Assembly (NCBI GenBank): GCA_963840445.1
Contig: CAWIZC010000023.1
Coordinates: forward strand, 496,001 to 560,000
From: AWTP1-13 sp963840445
GTDB lineage: Bacteria > Pseudomonadota > Alphaproteobacteria > Rhizobiales > Hyphomicrobiaceae
DNA length: 64,000 bases
Reading direction: 5' to 3'
A model generated the notes under the pieces. The model searched no databases. It was not told the origin of the DNA and saw only the letters and a list, made by a program, of their open reading frames with translations. Positions 4,807 through 13,409 of this stretch are shown here, in pieces (the first letter of the stretch is position 1; each line of letters opens with the position of its first letter). Both the position numbers and the translations under genes were made by a program.

Positions 4807-5319
4807 AGAGCGCGGCGCAACTGGCGCCGTAGTCGTTCATGCGTTGTCGCGATCGCGGACATGCGCGCGGGAGAACGCGCGCGTGCTCGCGGCACACGGG
4901 TGATGTCGGGATCGTGTTTTCGTTGGTCTGTGGGCCATCTGCCCTCCTGCCTGATCGGCGGAGGGGGAGACCCTGCGCCGGTTATTCCGGTTTCAGTCTC
5001 GAGCCTTGGCTGGCCCGATCATTCATGCGGAAGGAGAAGCCCCAATAGGCCATGCACACGCCAATACGCTGCCAGCCGTTCGGTCGATCCGACCGTCCGG
5101 TGGCGGCGCTAAGCGCGCTGGCGATATGTGATGCGAAACGCATCGGCTTCCTCAGTTCTCGCTGAAACGCTTTTCAGCGGGTGGTGTGTTTGACCGAAAT
5201 GCCGCGAATAGTCAAGAGCAGTAACACAGCCACACCGGTGTACCTCCGAGAGCAACCGAACGCTGGCGGCATCAAATCGCAAGGTCTGCTCTCTGCCGTT
5301 CTCGATCCTCGTGCGCCGC
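4807..5319. other. intergenic stretch upstream of the tRNA array
   Basis: No gene is recognised. The stretch holds several GGCGCC and GCGCGC inverted repeats (for example 4863-4881), and the short open frames have no plausible product. It probably contains the upstream control region of the array. Confidence 0.45.
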
Positions 5320-6417
5320 CTATTTGCCTCGGTCCAACGCATCGTTGATGGCGCGCGTGAAGGTGAGGCCAAGGCCGGGCAGCGTCGGCACAGTCATCTC
5401 GCTCTTCACCGGCAGCGGTGGATTGTCGAACAGCATCCGCGTCCATGGCATGTACTCGACGATATGGCCGTTGGGGATGGCGGCGATGAGGTGCACGTGA
5501 ACCTCGGGGATGAGGTGAGAGACGACCGGAAGGTTGAAGGCTTCCGCCATGCCGGCGACCTTCATCCACTGCGTGATGCCACCGACGCGCACCAGATCAA
5601 TCATGACGATGTCTACCGAGCGTGCCTCGAGCATCTGGCGGAAAGGCGATATGCCGTACACGTACTCGCCGCCGGCGATCGGCGTCTTGAGCTTGGCGGC
5701 CACGCGGGCGATGCCGGCGTAGTCGTCGCAGGTGGTGACATCCTCCAGCCAGTGCAGGTGATAGGGCTCGATGCGCTCGCCAATGCTGAAGGCCTCGAAC
5801 ACGTTCCAGCGCTGGTTGATGTCGCACATGAGGCGGATGTCGGGCCCGATGGCTTCCCGGATGCGGCGGATTCGGTCGACCTCAACCTCGGCCACGGTAC
5901 CGCCGGGCAGCGCGAGCTGAGTCTTCATGGAGGTCCAGCCACGCTCGACCAGTCGGCCGGCAGCGCTGACGACCTCGTCCAGCGTTAGCGTGCGCATCAG
6001 GGCACCGCTGGCATAGGCGGGCGCTCGATCGCGAAAGCCGCCGAGCAGCTTTGCGACGGGCAGGCCCAGATGCTTGCCGCGGATGTCCCATAACGCTGTG
6101 TCGATGGCCGAAAGCGCGAGGGTGAAGAGGCCGGCAGGGCCGGAGGTGCCCGCACGTTGGCGCAGCTTGTCGGTGATGCGCTCCGCAAGGCGTGGGTCGT
6201 CACCGACGATCAAAGCACCCAGCTCCTCGACGGCGACCTTCAGCGCGCCGGTCATCGCGCCGCCGAAAAAAGTGACGCCTAGGCCCTCGATGCCGTCCCT
6301 GGTGACGACCTTGACCACCACCATGTCGCGCGTGACGCCAGGCTCAATACTGCCATCGGCAAGCGGCTCGTCTGCCGGCAGGCGCACGATGTGCGCGCGC
6401 ACGCGTTCGATCTGCAT
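5320..6417 (-). CDS. mandelate racemase/muconate-lactonizing family enzyme
   Basis: A 365-residue enolase-superfamily protein. The N-terminal capping domain (1-120) precedes a TIM barrel with metal ligands D199 (MCDINQRW), E225 (WLED) and E251 (AGGEY), a D274/H301 dyad on strands 6 and 7, and K165 on strand 2; the second Lys of the mandelate racemase K-x-K motif is Gln167. This fits abstraction of a proton alpha to a carboxylate, as in an acid-sugar dehydratase or racemase, but the substrate cannot be read from sequence. The ATG at 6417 is preceded by AGGGAG at good spacing. No sugar transporter is adjacent. Confidence 0.85.
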   Translation of the reverse strand: MQIERVRAHIVRLPADEPLADGSIEPGVTRDMVVVKVVTRDGIEGLGVTFFGGAMTGALKVAVEELGALIVGDDPRLAERITDKLRQRAGTSGPAGLFTLALSAIDTALWDIRGKHLGLPVAKLLGGFRDRAPAYASGALMRTLTLDEVVSAAGRLVERGWTSMKTQLALPGGTVAEVEVDRIRRIREAIGPDIRLMCDINQRWNVFEAFSIGERIEPYHLHWLEDVTTCDDYAGIARVAAKLKTPIAGGEYVYGISPFRQMLEARSVDIVMIDLVRVGGITQWMKVAGMAEAFNLPVVSHLIPEVHVHLIAAIPNGHIVEYMPWTRMLFDNPPLPVKSEMTVPTLPGLGLTFTRAINDALDRGK

Positions 6418-6596
6418 GAGCTTGGCTCCCTGATGGATGTCGTTGAGAAATGATCGCAAAGTTAGCCCCACGCCGTCCAGCCTAGCCGCGCGCAGGGCGA
6501 AAGATTTGATGCTCAACGACTGCGGCGGTCAGCATCGCTGCATTGCGGTCACAAGCGCCGGCTATTTGTTATTCATTCAGCGCGAAAGCACGTGTG

Positions 6597-7112
6597 ATGA
6601 GCCACTTCATGATCGACGTAGAGACCGACGGGCCCATACCCGGCGATTTCAGCATGATCAGCTTCGGTGCCGTGCTGGTGAACGAGGAGCTCGATCAGAC
6701 CTTCTATGGGCGGCTTAAGCCCATTTCTGAGAGATGGGTTCCGGAGGCCCTGGCCGTGAGTGGTCACTCGCGCGAAGAGACGATGGCGTTCGACGATCCC
6801 AAGCAAGTGATGCAGGATTTCGCCGTGTGGGTGAACGAGCGAAGCAAGCGGCGTCCACTCTTCATCAGTGATAACAACGGGTTCGATTGGCAATTCATCA
6901 ACTGGTATTTCTGGCACTTCACGGATGGCAATCCGTTCGGCCACACCAGCACGAATCTCGGCTCCCTCTACAAGGGGTTGGTGCAGGACACCTTCCAGAA
7001 CTTCAAACACCTGAGAAAAACTGCCCACACGCATCATCCTGTCGACGATGCGAAGGGCAACGCAGAGGCCCTTCTGGAAATGAAAAGGATGGGCCTTAAG
7101 ATTTCGCTCTAG
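6597..7112 (+). CDS. DEDDh-type 3'-5' exonuclease-like protein
   Basis: A 171-residue protein with the exonuclease signature: D7-x-E9 in MIDVETDG, D97 in SDNNGFDW, and H147 with D151 in the HHPVDDAKGNAEAL segment. This is the DEDDh set that binds two metal ions in RNase T, oligoribonuclease and DnaQ-type nucleases. It resembles the stand-alone exonucleases annotated as 3'-5' exoribonucleases. The ATG at 6597 places the first motif near the N-terminus. The substrate, RNA or DNA, is unknown. It lies divergent from the upstream racemase-family gene. Confidence 0.82.
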   Translation: MSHFMIDVETDGPIPGDFSMISFGAVLVNEELDQTFYGRLKPISERWVPEALAVSGHSREETMAFDDPKQVMQDFAVWVNERSKRRPLFISDNNGFDWQFINWYFWHFTDGNPFGHTSTNLGSLYKGLVQDTFQNFKHLRKTAHTHHPVDDAKGNAEALLEMKRMGLKISL

Positions 7113-7184
7113 GCGAACGAGTGGTACTTCCTTGGTGGCTGTTCTAGCGGCGTGGCAGGTTCGGTTTGTCCAAAAGGCGCTCTC

Positions 7185-8231
7185 ATGCACTCCTTCGATG
7201 GCCACAACGATGTGCTGCTTCGCCTTTGGCGGCAGGGCAATGAAGGTGTCGCGGCATTTCTAGAGGGTGACGGCAACGGTCAGCTCGATTTGCCGCGCGC
7301 CCGCGAAGGCGGGATGGTTGGCGGGCTCTATGCCATCTTCGTTCCTTCCGAAGCCAAGTCTCAAGCCGATGCGCCGATTGAATCTGGCACCTACGACATT
7401 CCGGTGTCGCCAGTGCTTGAGCTGACCTGCGCACAGCGGGCAACCCTCGAGATGGCGTCGCTGTTGTTCCGAATTGTTGAGCACTCCAACGGCGGCGTCC
7501 GGATCGCTCGGTCGGTCGCCGATATCCGGGCGGCGAAAGCCGCAGGCGCGCATGCACCGGTGCTGCACATCGAAGGTTGCGAGGCTCTGGATGCCGACCT
7601 TCGGATGCTCGATGTGCTTTATGCTGCTGGCCTGCGCACGCTCGGCCCGGTTTGGAGCCGGTCGAACATTTTCGGCCACGGCGTACCGTTCCGCTTTCCC
7701 TCATCGCCCGATACCGGCGACGGCCTGACCGACTTCGGCCAAGCGCTGATCAGGCGCTGTAACGAGATGCGCATATTGATCGATCTCTCGCATATCAACG
7801 AGAAGGGGTTCTGGGATATCGCTAGACTTTCGGATGCACCGCTGGTTGCGACCCACTCCAATGCGCACGCGTTGTGCGCGGCGTCGCGCAATCTGACCGA
7901 CAAGCAACTTGCGGCAATCCGAGAGACGGATGGCCTCGTCGGGGTCAACTACGCTGTCAGCTTCCTGCGCGAGGATGGCCGGCGCGACGCCGATACGCCG
8001 CTCGATACCGTCGTCGATCACATCGCGTATTTGATCGAATACCTCGGAGAAGATGGCGTCGGCCTCGGGTCAGACTTCGACGGAGCCATGATTCCGGTTG
8101 GCATCGGATCGGCTGCTGGCGTCCCAAATCTCGTGGCGGCTATGCGCAAGCGACAGTTCGGCGAGCCGCTAGTCGAGAAGATTTGCTTCGAGAACTGGCT
8201 GCGCGTGCTGGAGCGGACCTGGGGACAGTAG
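7185..8231 (+). CDS. membrane dipeptidase (peptidase M19)
   Basis: A 348-residue zinc dipeptidase of the renal dipeptidase family. Metal ligands match the family: H7-x-D9 in DGHND, E130 in HIEGCEAL, H203 in DLSHINEKG and H224 in VATHSNAH, with the late GSDFDG motif. M19 enzymes cleave L-Xaa-D-Xaa dipeptides and some beta-lactams. There is no signal peptide, so it is probably cytoplasmic, with a role in peptide or D-amino-acid turnover. The ATG at 7185 (MHSFDGHND) matches the usual start; an upstream codon at 7152 adds unrelated residues. Confidence 0.92.
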   Translation: MHSFDGHNDVLLRLWRQGNEGVAAFLEGDGNGQLDLPRAREGGMVGGLYAIFVPSEAKSQADAPIESGTYDIPVSPVLELTCAQRATLEMASLLFRIVEHSNGGVRIARSVADIRAAKAAGAHAPVLHIEGCEALDADLRMLDVLYAAGLRTLGPVWSRSNIFGHGVPFRFPSSPDTGDGLTDFGQALIRRCNEMRILIDLSHINEKGFWDIARLSDAPLVATHSNAHALCAASRNLTDKQLAAIRETDGLVGVNYAVSFLREDGRRDADTPLDTVVDHIAYLIEYLGEDGVGLGSDFDGAMIPVGIGSAAGVPNLVAAMRKRQFGEPLVEKICFENWLRVLERTWGQ

Positions 8232-8252
8232 TCCAGGGGGTGTGGAGCAAGC

Positions 8253-9137
8253 GTGCAGCAAGCTGTTCGACGGGGGTCTAGCGACTCCGATCGGTCGAAC
8301 TCGTGGAAAGAGCGCGAGCTGTGGCCCTCCGGACAATGCACGCCAGCCGACCGCCTGCTACTAACGTCGGCGACTTCAGCGTTGCAACGCGCCGTCCGCA
8401 GCGCTTCGGGACTGGCGCCACGGCAGTTGGGGGCAGAGGTGGTTTCACTGCATAAGAAGCCGGCCGGACACAATCTGGGCGATGAGGCAGGCGAGGCGGC
8501 GAGGTCCTTTACGCTCTTCGGCGGAAACCCAATTCCGATCCTCGTGTCCGCTCTGGCGTTGATTTTTTCGGGCGTAAGCCTCCATGAGACCGTGCTGAAG
8601 CAGGCGCATCTGCATGTGTTCGTGCCTGATACCATTGCCTATACGCGCGATCCCGACGGTAGCTTCGAGGTGTTTGCAATACCTCTGACGGTGTCGAATT
8701 CCGGCGCGCGAGACGGCATTGTGACCTCCCTCAAGCTTGAGGTCCGCAATAGCGCGACGAGCGCCACGCAGAAGCTCGAAGCCAGCTATTTTGCTGGCTC
8801 TGAGTATTTCTCGACCAAGGAAGATGTGGCCAACAATGTTCGCCGGTCCAAGACACCGTTCGCGCCGCTCTCGGTCACCGGGCGCGGGAGCATCACGTCG
8901 ACCGTCCTGTTCTATGGGCGTCAATACCAAGAGCAACGCGTCGTAGCTGGCCAGGGGCGCTATGAGCTACTGCTGACGGTTGAAGCCAGGCCGACGACGG
9001 CCCTTGGATTCCTCGACGCCCTATGGGCTGGAGACATTGCTCCCCAGCGGCTCGTATACGAACTTCCCCAGGTCTCACGGTTCTTCGACGGGCGGATGGC
9101 TTCCGGAAACTCAGAGAGGATGTTTCGCGCCCAATAG
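8253..9137 (+). CDS. membrane-anchored protein of unknown function
   Basis: Up to 294 residues if read from the GTG at 8253. The first ~60 residues look unlike protein and may be non-coding. One hydrophobic segment (about 95-113, PIPILVSALALIFSGV) is followed by an outside-type beta-rich domain with a CARDB-like look (IPLTVSNSGARDG). I do not recognise a family. It starts 21 nt after the dipeptidase stop. The true start is uncertain. Confidence 0.55.
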   Translation: MQQAVRRGSSDSDRSNSWKERELWPSGQCTPADRLLLTSATSALQRAVRSASGLAPRQLGAEVVSLHKKPAGHNLGDEAGEAARSFTLFGGNPIPILVSALALIFSGVSLHETVLKQAHLHVFVPDTIAYTRDPDGSFEVFAIPLTVSNSGARDGIVTSLKLEVRNSATSATQKLEASYFAGSEYFSTKEDVANNVRRSKTPFAPLSVTGRGSITSTVLFYGRQYQEQRVVAGQGRYELLLTVEARPTTALGFLDALWAGDIAPQRLVYELPQVSRFFDGRMASGNSERMFRAQ

Positions 9138-9325
9138 AGTACGGTCACACAAATTTGCTGTGCCTTCTGCTATCCGCGCTATTCAGTGATCGCGTTGCGC
9201 TAGTGCTCATGCGGATTGAAATCAGGTGCTGCTTGCTGGCACCTCATTGCGATGCTGCGCGGGGAGCGTCTGCTCCATCATCTTGCCCATCATCACGCGT
9301 GCGATCGACACGGGGATGACGGCGC

Positions 9326-10117
9326 TCATGGTTCTGTTGAGCCTTCCTGGCCAGCAGGAAGGGTCTTCGCCACCCGGAATCCGACGTCCGATCTACGAAA
9401 GTCAGGGGCTGCGCCATGACGGCGAGCGGAGCGAACGCCGTGTGGGCCATTGTTCCAAGACCCGCCTCTTAGGACGTGCAAGCCACCTGCAGACGATTGG
9501 CGCCTCGAGCCATCAATAGTGCTGCGAGAGGATGCATAGGGATCGGCGACCCACTCCCAGACATTGCCGTGCACCTGATAGAGACCCCATGGGTTCGGGG
9601 AATAGCGCGCTACAGCCACGGGTGCGCCTTGCGTTCCGGAGCCCTTCACGGGTCTGCAGTTGACGCGGGCAAGATCGAAATCGTCGCCCCACCAATAGCG
9701 GGTCGTCGTTCCGGCGCGCGCGCAGTACTCCCATTCCGCCTCCGTTGGCAAACGATATGCCTCGCCCGTTTCTCCAGACAACCATCGGGTGAACCTGCAT
9801 GCATCCTCCCAACTCACGCACACGGCCGGATGGCTCCCCGATTGCTCGAAGCCTGGACTGCGGAACGATCCGGACCAGGCAACCCATGTGCCGTCACTCC
9901 AGGCTTTGCACGCAACCGTTGTTGGATAACCCGTTGCATCCGCGAACGTCGCAAACTCGTCTACTGTGACCGCGTAAGCACCGATTTCGAATGGTCGCTG
10001 GATCGACACGACTTGCGGCAGGCATTCGTTATCGACGCGTCCGATTTCGCTGGCCGAAGAGCCCAACTGGAACGCTCCAGAGGGCATCCTGATCATTCTG
10101 GGGAGCATTTGTGCCAT
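9326..10117 (-). CDS. SUMF1/formylglycine-generating-type protein, non-canonical
   Basis: A 263-residue protein spanning one complete FGE-sulfatase (SUMF1) fold, with the family blocks YRLPTEAEWEYCARAG, GNVWEWV, LRGGSWNN and the terminal VGFRVAK. Active formylglycine-generating enzymes carry two cysteines just before the end and a Cys in the GFRC block. Here the corresponding segment (RSARRHGAAPDFRRSD, VGFRVAK) has none, so sulfatase maturation is unlikely. Related domains serve in EgtB, PvdO and kinase-linked sensors. No sulfatase gene is nearby. The start at 10117 (MAQMLPRM) is a guess; 10147 is possible. Confidence 0.8.
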   Translation of the reverse strand: MAQMLPRMIRMPSGAFQLGSSASEIGRVDNECLPQVVSIQRPFEIGAYAVTVDEFATFADATGYPTTVACKAWSDGTWVAWSGSFRSPGFEQSGSHPAVCVSWEDACRFTRWLSGETGEAYRLPTEAEWEYCARAGTTTRYWWGDDFDLARVNCRPVKGSGTQGAPVAVARYSPNPWGLYQVHGNVWEWVADPYASSRSTIDGSRRQSSAGGLHVLRGGSWNNGPHGVRSARRHGAAPDFRRSDVGFRVAKTLPAGQEGSTEP

Positions 10118-10422
10118 GTTATAGGTCCCCGAGATCAGCGGCCTCAACTTTCAGCAGCCGGACGAGCTGCGCCTTCCGGTGGAGCATCGGGTGACAGAGA
10201 TGCGCGAAACAGGTGCTCCAAGCCTGCGGGAACAATGGGCCGAGCAGGCCGCCGCCATCGGTGCCCCAGTCGGGGGCTTCCTGGGAGATATCGGCATGCG
10301 GCAACCGACGCCAGGTCCAGATCGAATTTCTTGATCCGCGCGTGGAAGCTTTTGCTTTCACGTTTGGCTGATGCGGTTCAGCGGCGATATCGTCAATTCC
10401 TACACCTCGCGCAGAGACTGCC
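10118..10422. other. degenerate stretch with a short coding remnant
   Basis: No intact gene. One plus-strand frame (about 10131-10337) reads as a plausible protein fragment of about 68 residues (motifs LRLPVEHRV and LREQWAEQAAA) with no start codon. It may be a gene remnant; I cannot name the family. Confidence 0.35.
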
Positions 10423-10839
10423 ATGAGCCAGATCGCAAAGTCGTCTACACAGCTAGGATCGATACCATCGGCGGCCGCGAGAGTGGCTCCTCGCGTAGCT
10501 TGGATGGCCTGCTGGATATCAGACTTTCGACACCCGGGTCTGCCCGCATCGGTACCAACCCGGAGCAGCTTTTCGCGGCTGCGTGGTCCGCCAGGTTTGA
10601 AAGTGCCGTCATGCAGGCCGCTCACAAAGCAAGAATCCCGCCGCCGGTTGGTGTAAGCGTCACGCCGAGGTCGACCTGATCCTCGGGGATGACGGCTATT
10701 CTATCAGCGCTCGGTTCAACGTCAGGGTGCCAGGTGTGGAGCCTGACGCGGCAAGAGCGTTGATCGAAGAGGCACAAGAGATTTGTCCTTACTCAAAGCA
10801 ACACGCAGCAACATTGGCGTCGCGATCAACTTGGTCTAA
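10423..10839 (+). pseudogene. ohr: organic hydroperoxide resistance protein (Ohr) remnant
   Basis: Three frames together read as an Ohr/OsmC protein of about 138 residues: VVYTARIDTIGGRESG, LDIRLSTPGS, GTNPEQLFAAAWSA, then VDLILGDDGYSISARFNV, ARALIEEAQEICPYSK and ATRSNIGVAINLV before TAA at 10837. At least three single-base shifts break it (near 10437, 10668 and 10798). The first, peroxidatic Cys (WSACF in the family) is Arg here, while the second (ICPYSK) remains. Loss of the catalytic residue as well as the frame argues for real decay rather than only sequence error. Intact Ohr reduces organic peroxides in the cytoplasm. Confidence 0.8.
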
Positions 10840-10999
10840 CCGGGAGAATGGTTTGATGCCGGTGGCCGTATCGGCGCCACCTCGTCGGGATGGTTCAAAA
10901 GCCGACGTGACGTCGGTGCGAGACCGACGTCTGTTTTGCCCCTAACAACGGACGTTGCCGAGCATCAGCGTTGTGGTCCGCCAAGTGCCAGAGCAGACA

Positions 11000-11959
11000 C
11001 TATGGGCGCCGCGTCGACACGCGACCGCCATCCGATTTTGCGACTTTGCGGGCGCAATCAATAAATCGCCCCGCCAGTGGTGTCAGCGTCCGATCCTTGA
11101 CTGTGATGAAACCGACCGGCGCCGGGGGCGACAGGGTTTTGACCGGCAGGACCTTGAGGTGCATTCGCTTGCCGCCAAACCTCATGACGGACGCGGGGAC
11201 GAGGCCAAGCCAACGTCCTGTTTCGATCAGGCGCATGTAAAGATGGAGCGATACCGTCAAGGCCGTCGCGGCCGGAGGTTCAAGGCCGCTGTTTCGGAAT
11301 ACTTGCTCGTGCAGCGACCGCGCCAGGCTGCCCGGTTGAGCCAACACCCATGGCTCTCCGATCAGGTCTGCCAGTGTCATGTTTCGCCGCTTCGCCCAGC
11401 GACTCTCGGATCCCGCAACCACCAAATTCGGCTCATCAAGCAGCGTCTCGGCGACCAAGTCGGGTTCGGTGATCGTTGCGGGAAGCCTCCCGAACACCAG
11501 CTCAGCCTTGCGATTGCGTAAATTGTCGTACTGCTGAACCGCGATGTTTTCAGGCAGGACGTTGACCACCGCGCGCGGGAACTCTTGCGCAAACCGCTCG
11601 ATGATCGCCGGAAGCAAACCGGCATCCGTCACGATCGACGAGCCGATCCGCACCTCGCCCACGTCCGGCTGCTTGATGGATTCGATCTGCTGCAGGCCCT
11701 TGCGCATCTCGTCGAATACCGCGACTCCCGACTTGAGCAATGCGCGACCGTAGTGGGTCGGTTCGGCTCCGGAGATGCTGCGGTCAAAGAGCCTGACACC
11801 AAGTGTGCGCTCCAATTCTGAAATCGTCTTGGACACGACGGGATAGGACACGGCCAATTCGTTCGCCGCACGGGTCATGCTGCCGGCCTCAGCGACCGCA
11901 AGCGCGATATGAAGATCGCGCAGCTTGACGCGACGACCGATCCGATCCGTCCACTTCAT
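11000..11959 (-). CDS. LysR-family transcriptional regulator
   Basis: A 319-residue LysR-type regulator. The winged helix-turn-helix is at about 13-70 (LHIALAVAEAGSMTRAANELAVSYPVVSKTI), and the effector-binding domain, a periplasmic-binding-protein-like fold, covers about 95-300. It is divergent from the alpha/beta hydrolase gene at 12093, the usual arrangement for a LysR activator and its target. A 15-bp dyad at 12015-12029 in the shared promoter region could be its binding site. The inducer is unknown. Confidence 0.93.
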   Translation of the reverse strand: MKWTDRIGRRVKLRDLHIALAVAEAGSMTRAANELAVSYPVVSKTISELERTLGVRLFDRSISGAEPTHYGRALLKSGVAVFDEMRKGLQQIESIKQPDVGEVRIGSSIVTDAGLLPAIIERFAQEFPRAVVNVLPENIAVQQYDNLRNRKAELVFGRLPATITEPDLVAETLLDEPNLVVAGSESRWAKRRNMTLADLIGEPWVLAQPGSLARSLHEQVFRNSGLEPPAATALTVSLHLYMRLIETGRWLGLVPASVMRFGGKRMHLKVLPVKTLSPPAPVGFITVKDRTLTPLAGRFIDCARKVAKSDGGRVSTRRP

Positions 11960-12014
11960 CCGTTACCTATCTGAATGGCTAGGGGTAGGCGCGTTAAAGA
12001 GAACTAATCAGCTA

Positions 12015-12029
12015 TGCCGAGATATGGCA
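12015..12029. promoter_or_regulatory. candidate LysR binding dyad
   Basis: TGCC-GAGATAT-GGCA is an interrupted dyad starting with T and ending with A, like LysR boxes. It lies in the 133-bp region between the divergent lysR and hydrolase start codons. Not tested. Confidence 0.35.
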
Positions 12030-12092
12030 AATAAGAAACGCGAACTTCAACGCCAGCGCTGCTCGCAAGCAGCAAACCAACAGGAGGAAGTC

Positions 12093-12788
12093 ATGCCTGC
12101 ACTTCAAGCTTCAGCAGTAACCGTGGTTCTAGTGCACGGCGGCTTTGTTGACGGGTCCGGATGGGAGGGTGTGTATGGCCTCCTGAAGAAGGACGGCTTC
12201 GACGTAAGCATCGTCCAGAACCCCACCCTAAACCTGGCCGGCGACGTGGCCGCGACCCGGCAGATCATCGCGCAAGCGAAAAACCCTGTCGTGCTGGTAG
12301 GCCATTCCTACGGTGGCGTGGTGATCACCGAAGCCGGCAATGATCCGAAGGTGTCCAAGCTCGTCTACATCGCGGCTTTTGCTCCGGACAAGGGCGAGTC
12401 CGTTGCTTCGCTGATCAAGGACCCGGCTCCGGGCGCACCTGTACCCCCGATTCTGCCGCCGCAGGATGGCTTCCTGTGCCTCGACAAGGCGAAGTTCGCC
12501 GCGTCATTTGCCGCCGATGTCGAACCCGGCAAGGCGCAGTTCATGGCCGACTCCCAGGTTCCCTGGGGCCTGGGCGCGCCCGAGGGCGCGATCAGCTCGC
12601 CGGCGTGGAAGAATAAGCCGAGCTGGTATTTGGTGGCGACCGACGACCGGATGATCCCGCCTGCGGCTCAGCGCTTCATGTCCAAGCGCGCTGGCGCCAA
12701 GGTGACCGAGAGCGCCGGTAGTCACGCCATCTACGTGTCGCGGCCGGAGGAGGTTGCGGCGATCATCAGGACGGCCACGCAAGCGTGA
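12093..12788 (+). CDS. alpha/beta hydrolase
   Basis: A 231-residue alpha/beta hydrolase of the small, lid-poor type related to plant hydroxynitrile lyases and esterases. VLVHGG forms the oxyanion region, S72 in GHSYGG is the nucleophile, and the acid and His lie in LVATDDR and GSHAIY. No signal peptide. AGGAGGA (12082-12088) sits just ahead of the ATG at 12093 and fixes the start. Likely controlled by the divergent LysR regulator. The substrate cannot be inferred. Confidence 0.88.
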   Translation: MPALQASAVTVVLVHGGFVDGSGWEGVYGLLKKDGFDVSIVQNPTLNLAGDVAATRQIIAQAKNPVVLVGHSYGGVVITEAGNDPKVSKLVYIAAFAPDKGESVASLIKDPAPGAPVPPILPPQDGFLCLDKAKFAASFAADVEPGKAQFMADSQVPWGLGAPEGAISSPAWKNKPSWYLVATDDRMIPPAAQRFMSKRAGAKVTESAGSHAIYVSRPEEVAAIIRTATQA

Positions 12789-12935
12789 TAGAGAGTAATT
12801 TGCCGCCGCTGGTTCTTCTTGGACCGGCGGCGCAGGTCTTCATTTTTGACCCACAGTGTCCGACGCCTTGACCAAGCGGTTCGCCACATATGCTGTCGTA
12901 GGACTGATTGGCGGGGTATGCCAGGGGCTGGCAAT

Positions 12936-13079
12936 TCAAATCTGGTCGTAATCCAGCACGACGCGGTTGGATCGTGGCTGTGCCTGGCACGTCAGAACGA
13001 AGCCGGCGTCGACCTCCCGTGACTCAAGCGAGAAGTTGCGCAGCAGGTAATCGACGACAAGCTGATGCCACACACCGGA
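12936..13079 (-). pseudogene. paaE: PaaE C-terminal remnant (phenylacetyl-CoA epoxidase reductase)
   Basis: The minus strand reads about 47 residues ending REVDAGFVLTCQAQP then VVLDYDQI and a stop, matching the C-terminus of PaaE, the FAD/2Fe-2S reductase of ring-1,2-phenylacetyl-CoA epoxidase. Nothing of the flavin domain lies upstream. It neighbours paaI and paaK material, so this is a truncated piece of a paa cluster. Assigned from recalled family pattern, not a search. Confidence 0.55.
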
Positions 13080-13148
13080 CTACGCGGAAGGCGTGCGTGC
13101 CTTTTTCGAAAAGCGAGCCCCGCAATTCATTGGTCGGAAAACCTGATC

Positions 13149-13367
13149 ATGACGGAACATGCACTCTCCCTGGCAAAGCGATGCGCGGAGGTCATGTGGG
13201 CAGACGATCGAGCTGTGCGTGGAACGCACGCGCGCGGTCCGCAGCCCGCATCTACGATGTGTCTTGTGAGGATCGCCGACGGTACGCTCATCGCAGAATT
13301 CAGAGGGCACTCGCGCACTATCGAAGGTACATTGCTGCGAGCGGTAAACGCCGACAACGGCAAATGA
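13149..13367 (+). pseudogene. paaI: PaaI thioesterase remnant with internal deletion
   Basis: The N-terminus (LAKRCAEVMWADDRA) and the C-terminus (DGTLIAEFRG, RTIEGTLL) of a PaaI-type hotdog thioesterase are joined by about 30 unrelated residues. Intact PaaI has about 140 residues, so roughly half, including the catalytic HGG region, is gone. A short in-between piece (ARIYDV) reads in another frame. PaaI removes dead-end CoA esters in phenylacetate catabolism. paaK follows 42 nt downstream. Confidence 0.65.
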
Positions 13368-13409
13368 TCCGCACAAAGGCGGGCGCAGGGGAGACAGGGA
13401 GGCGAAACG

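Noticed and set aside
10119..10625. 168-residue minus-strand frame
   Set aside because: Overlaps the Ohr remnant and a plus-strand coding remnant; composition unlike protein.
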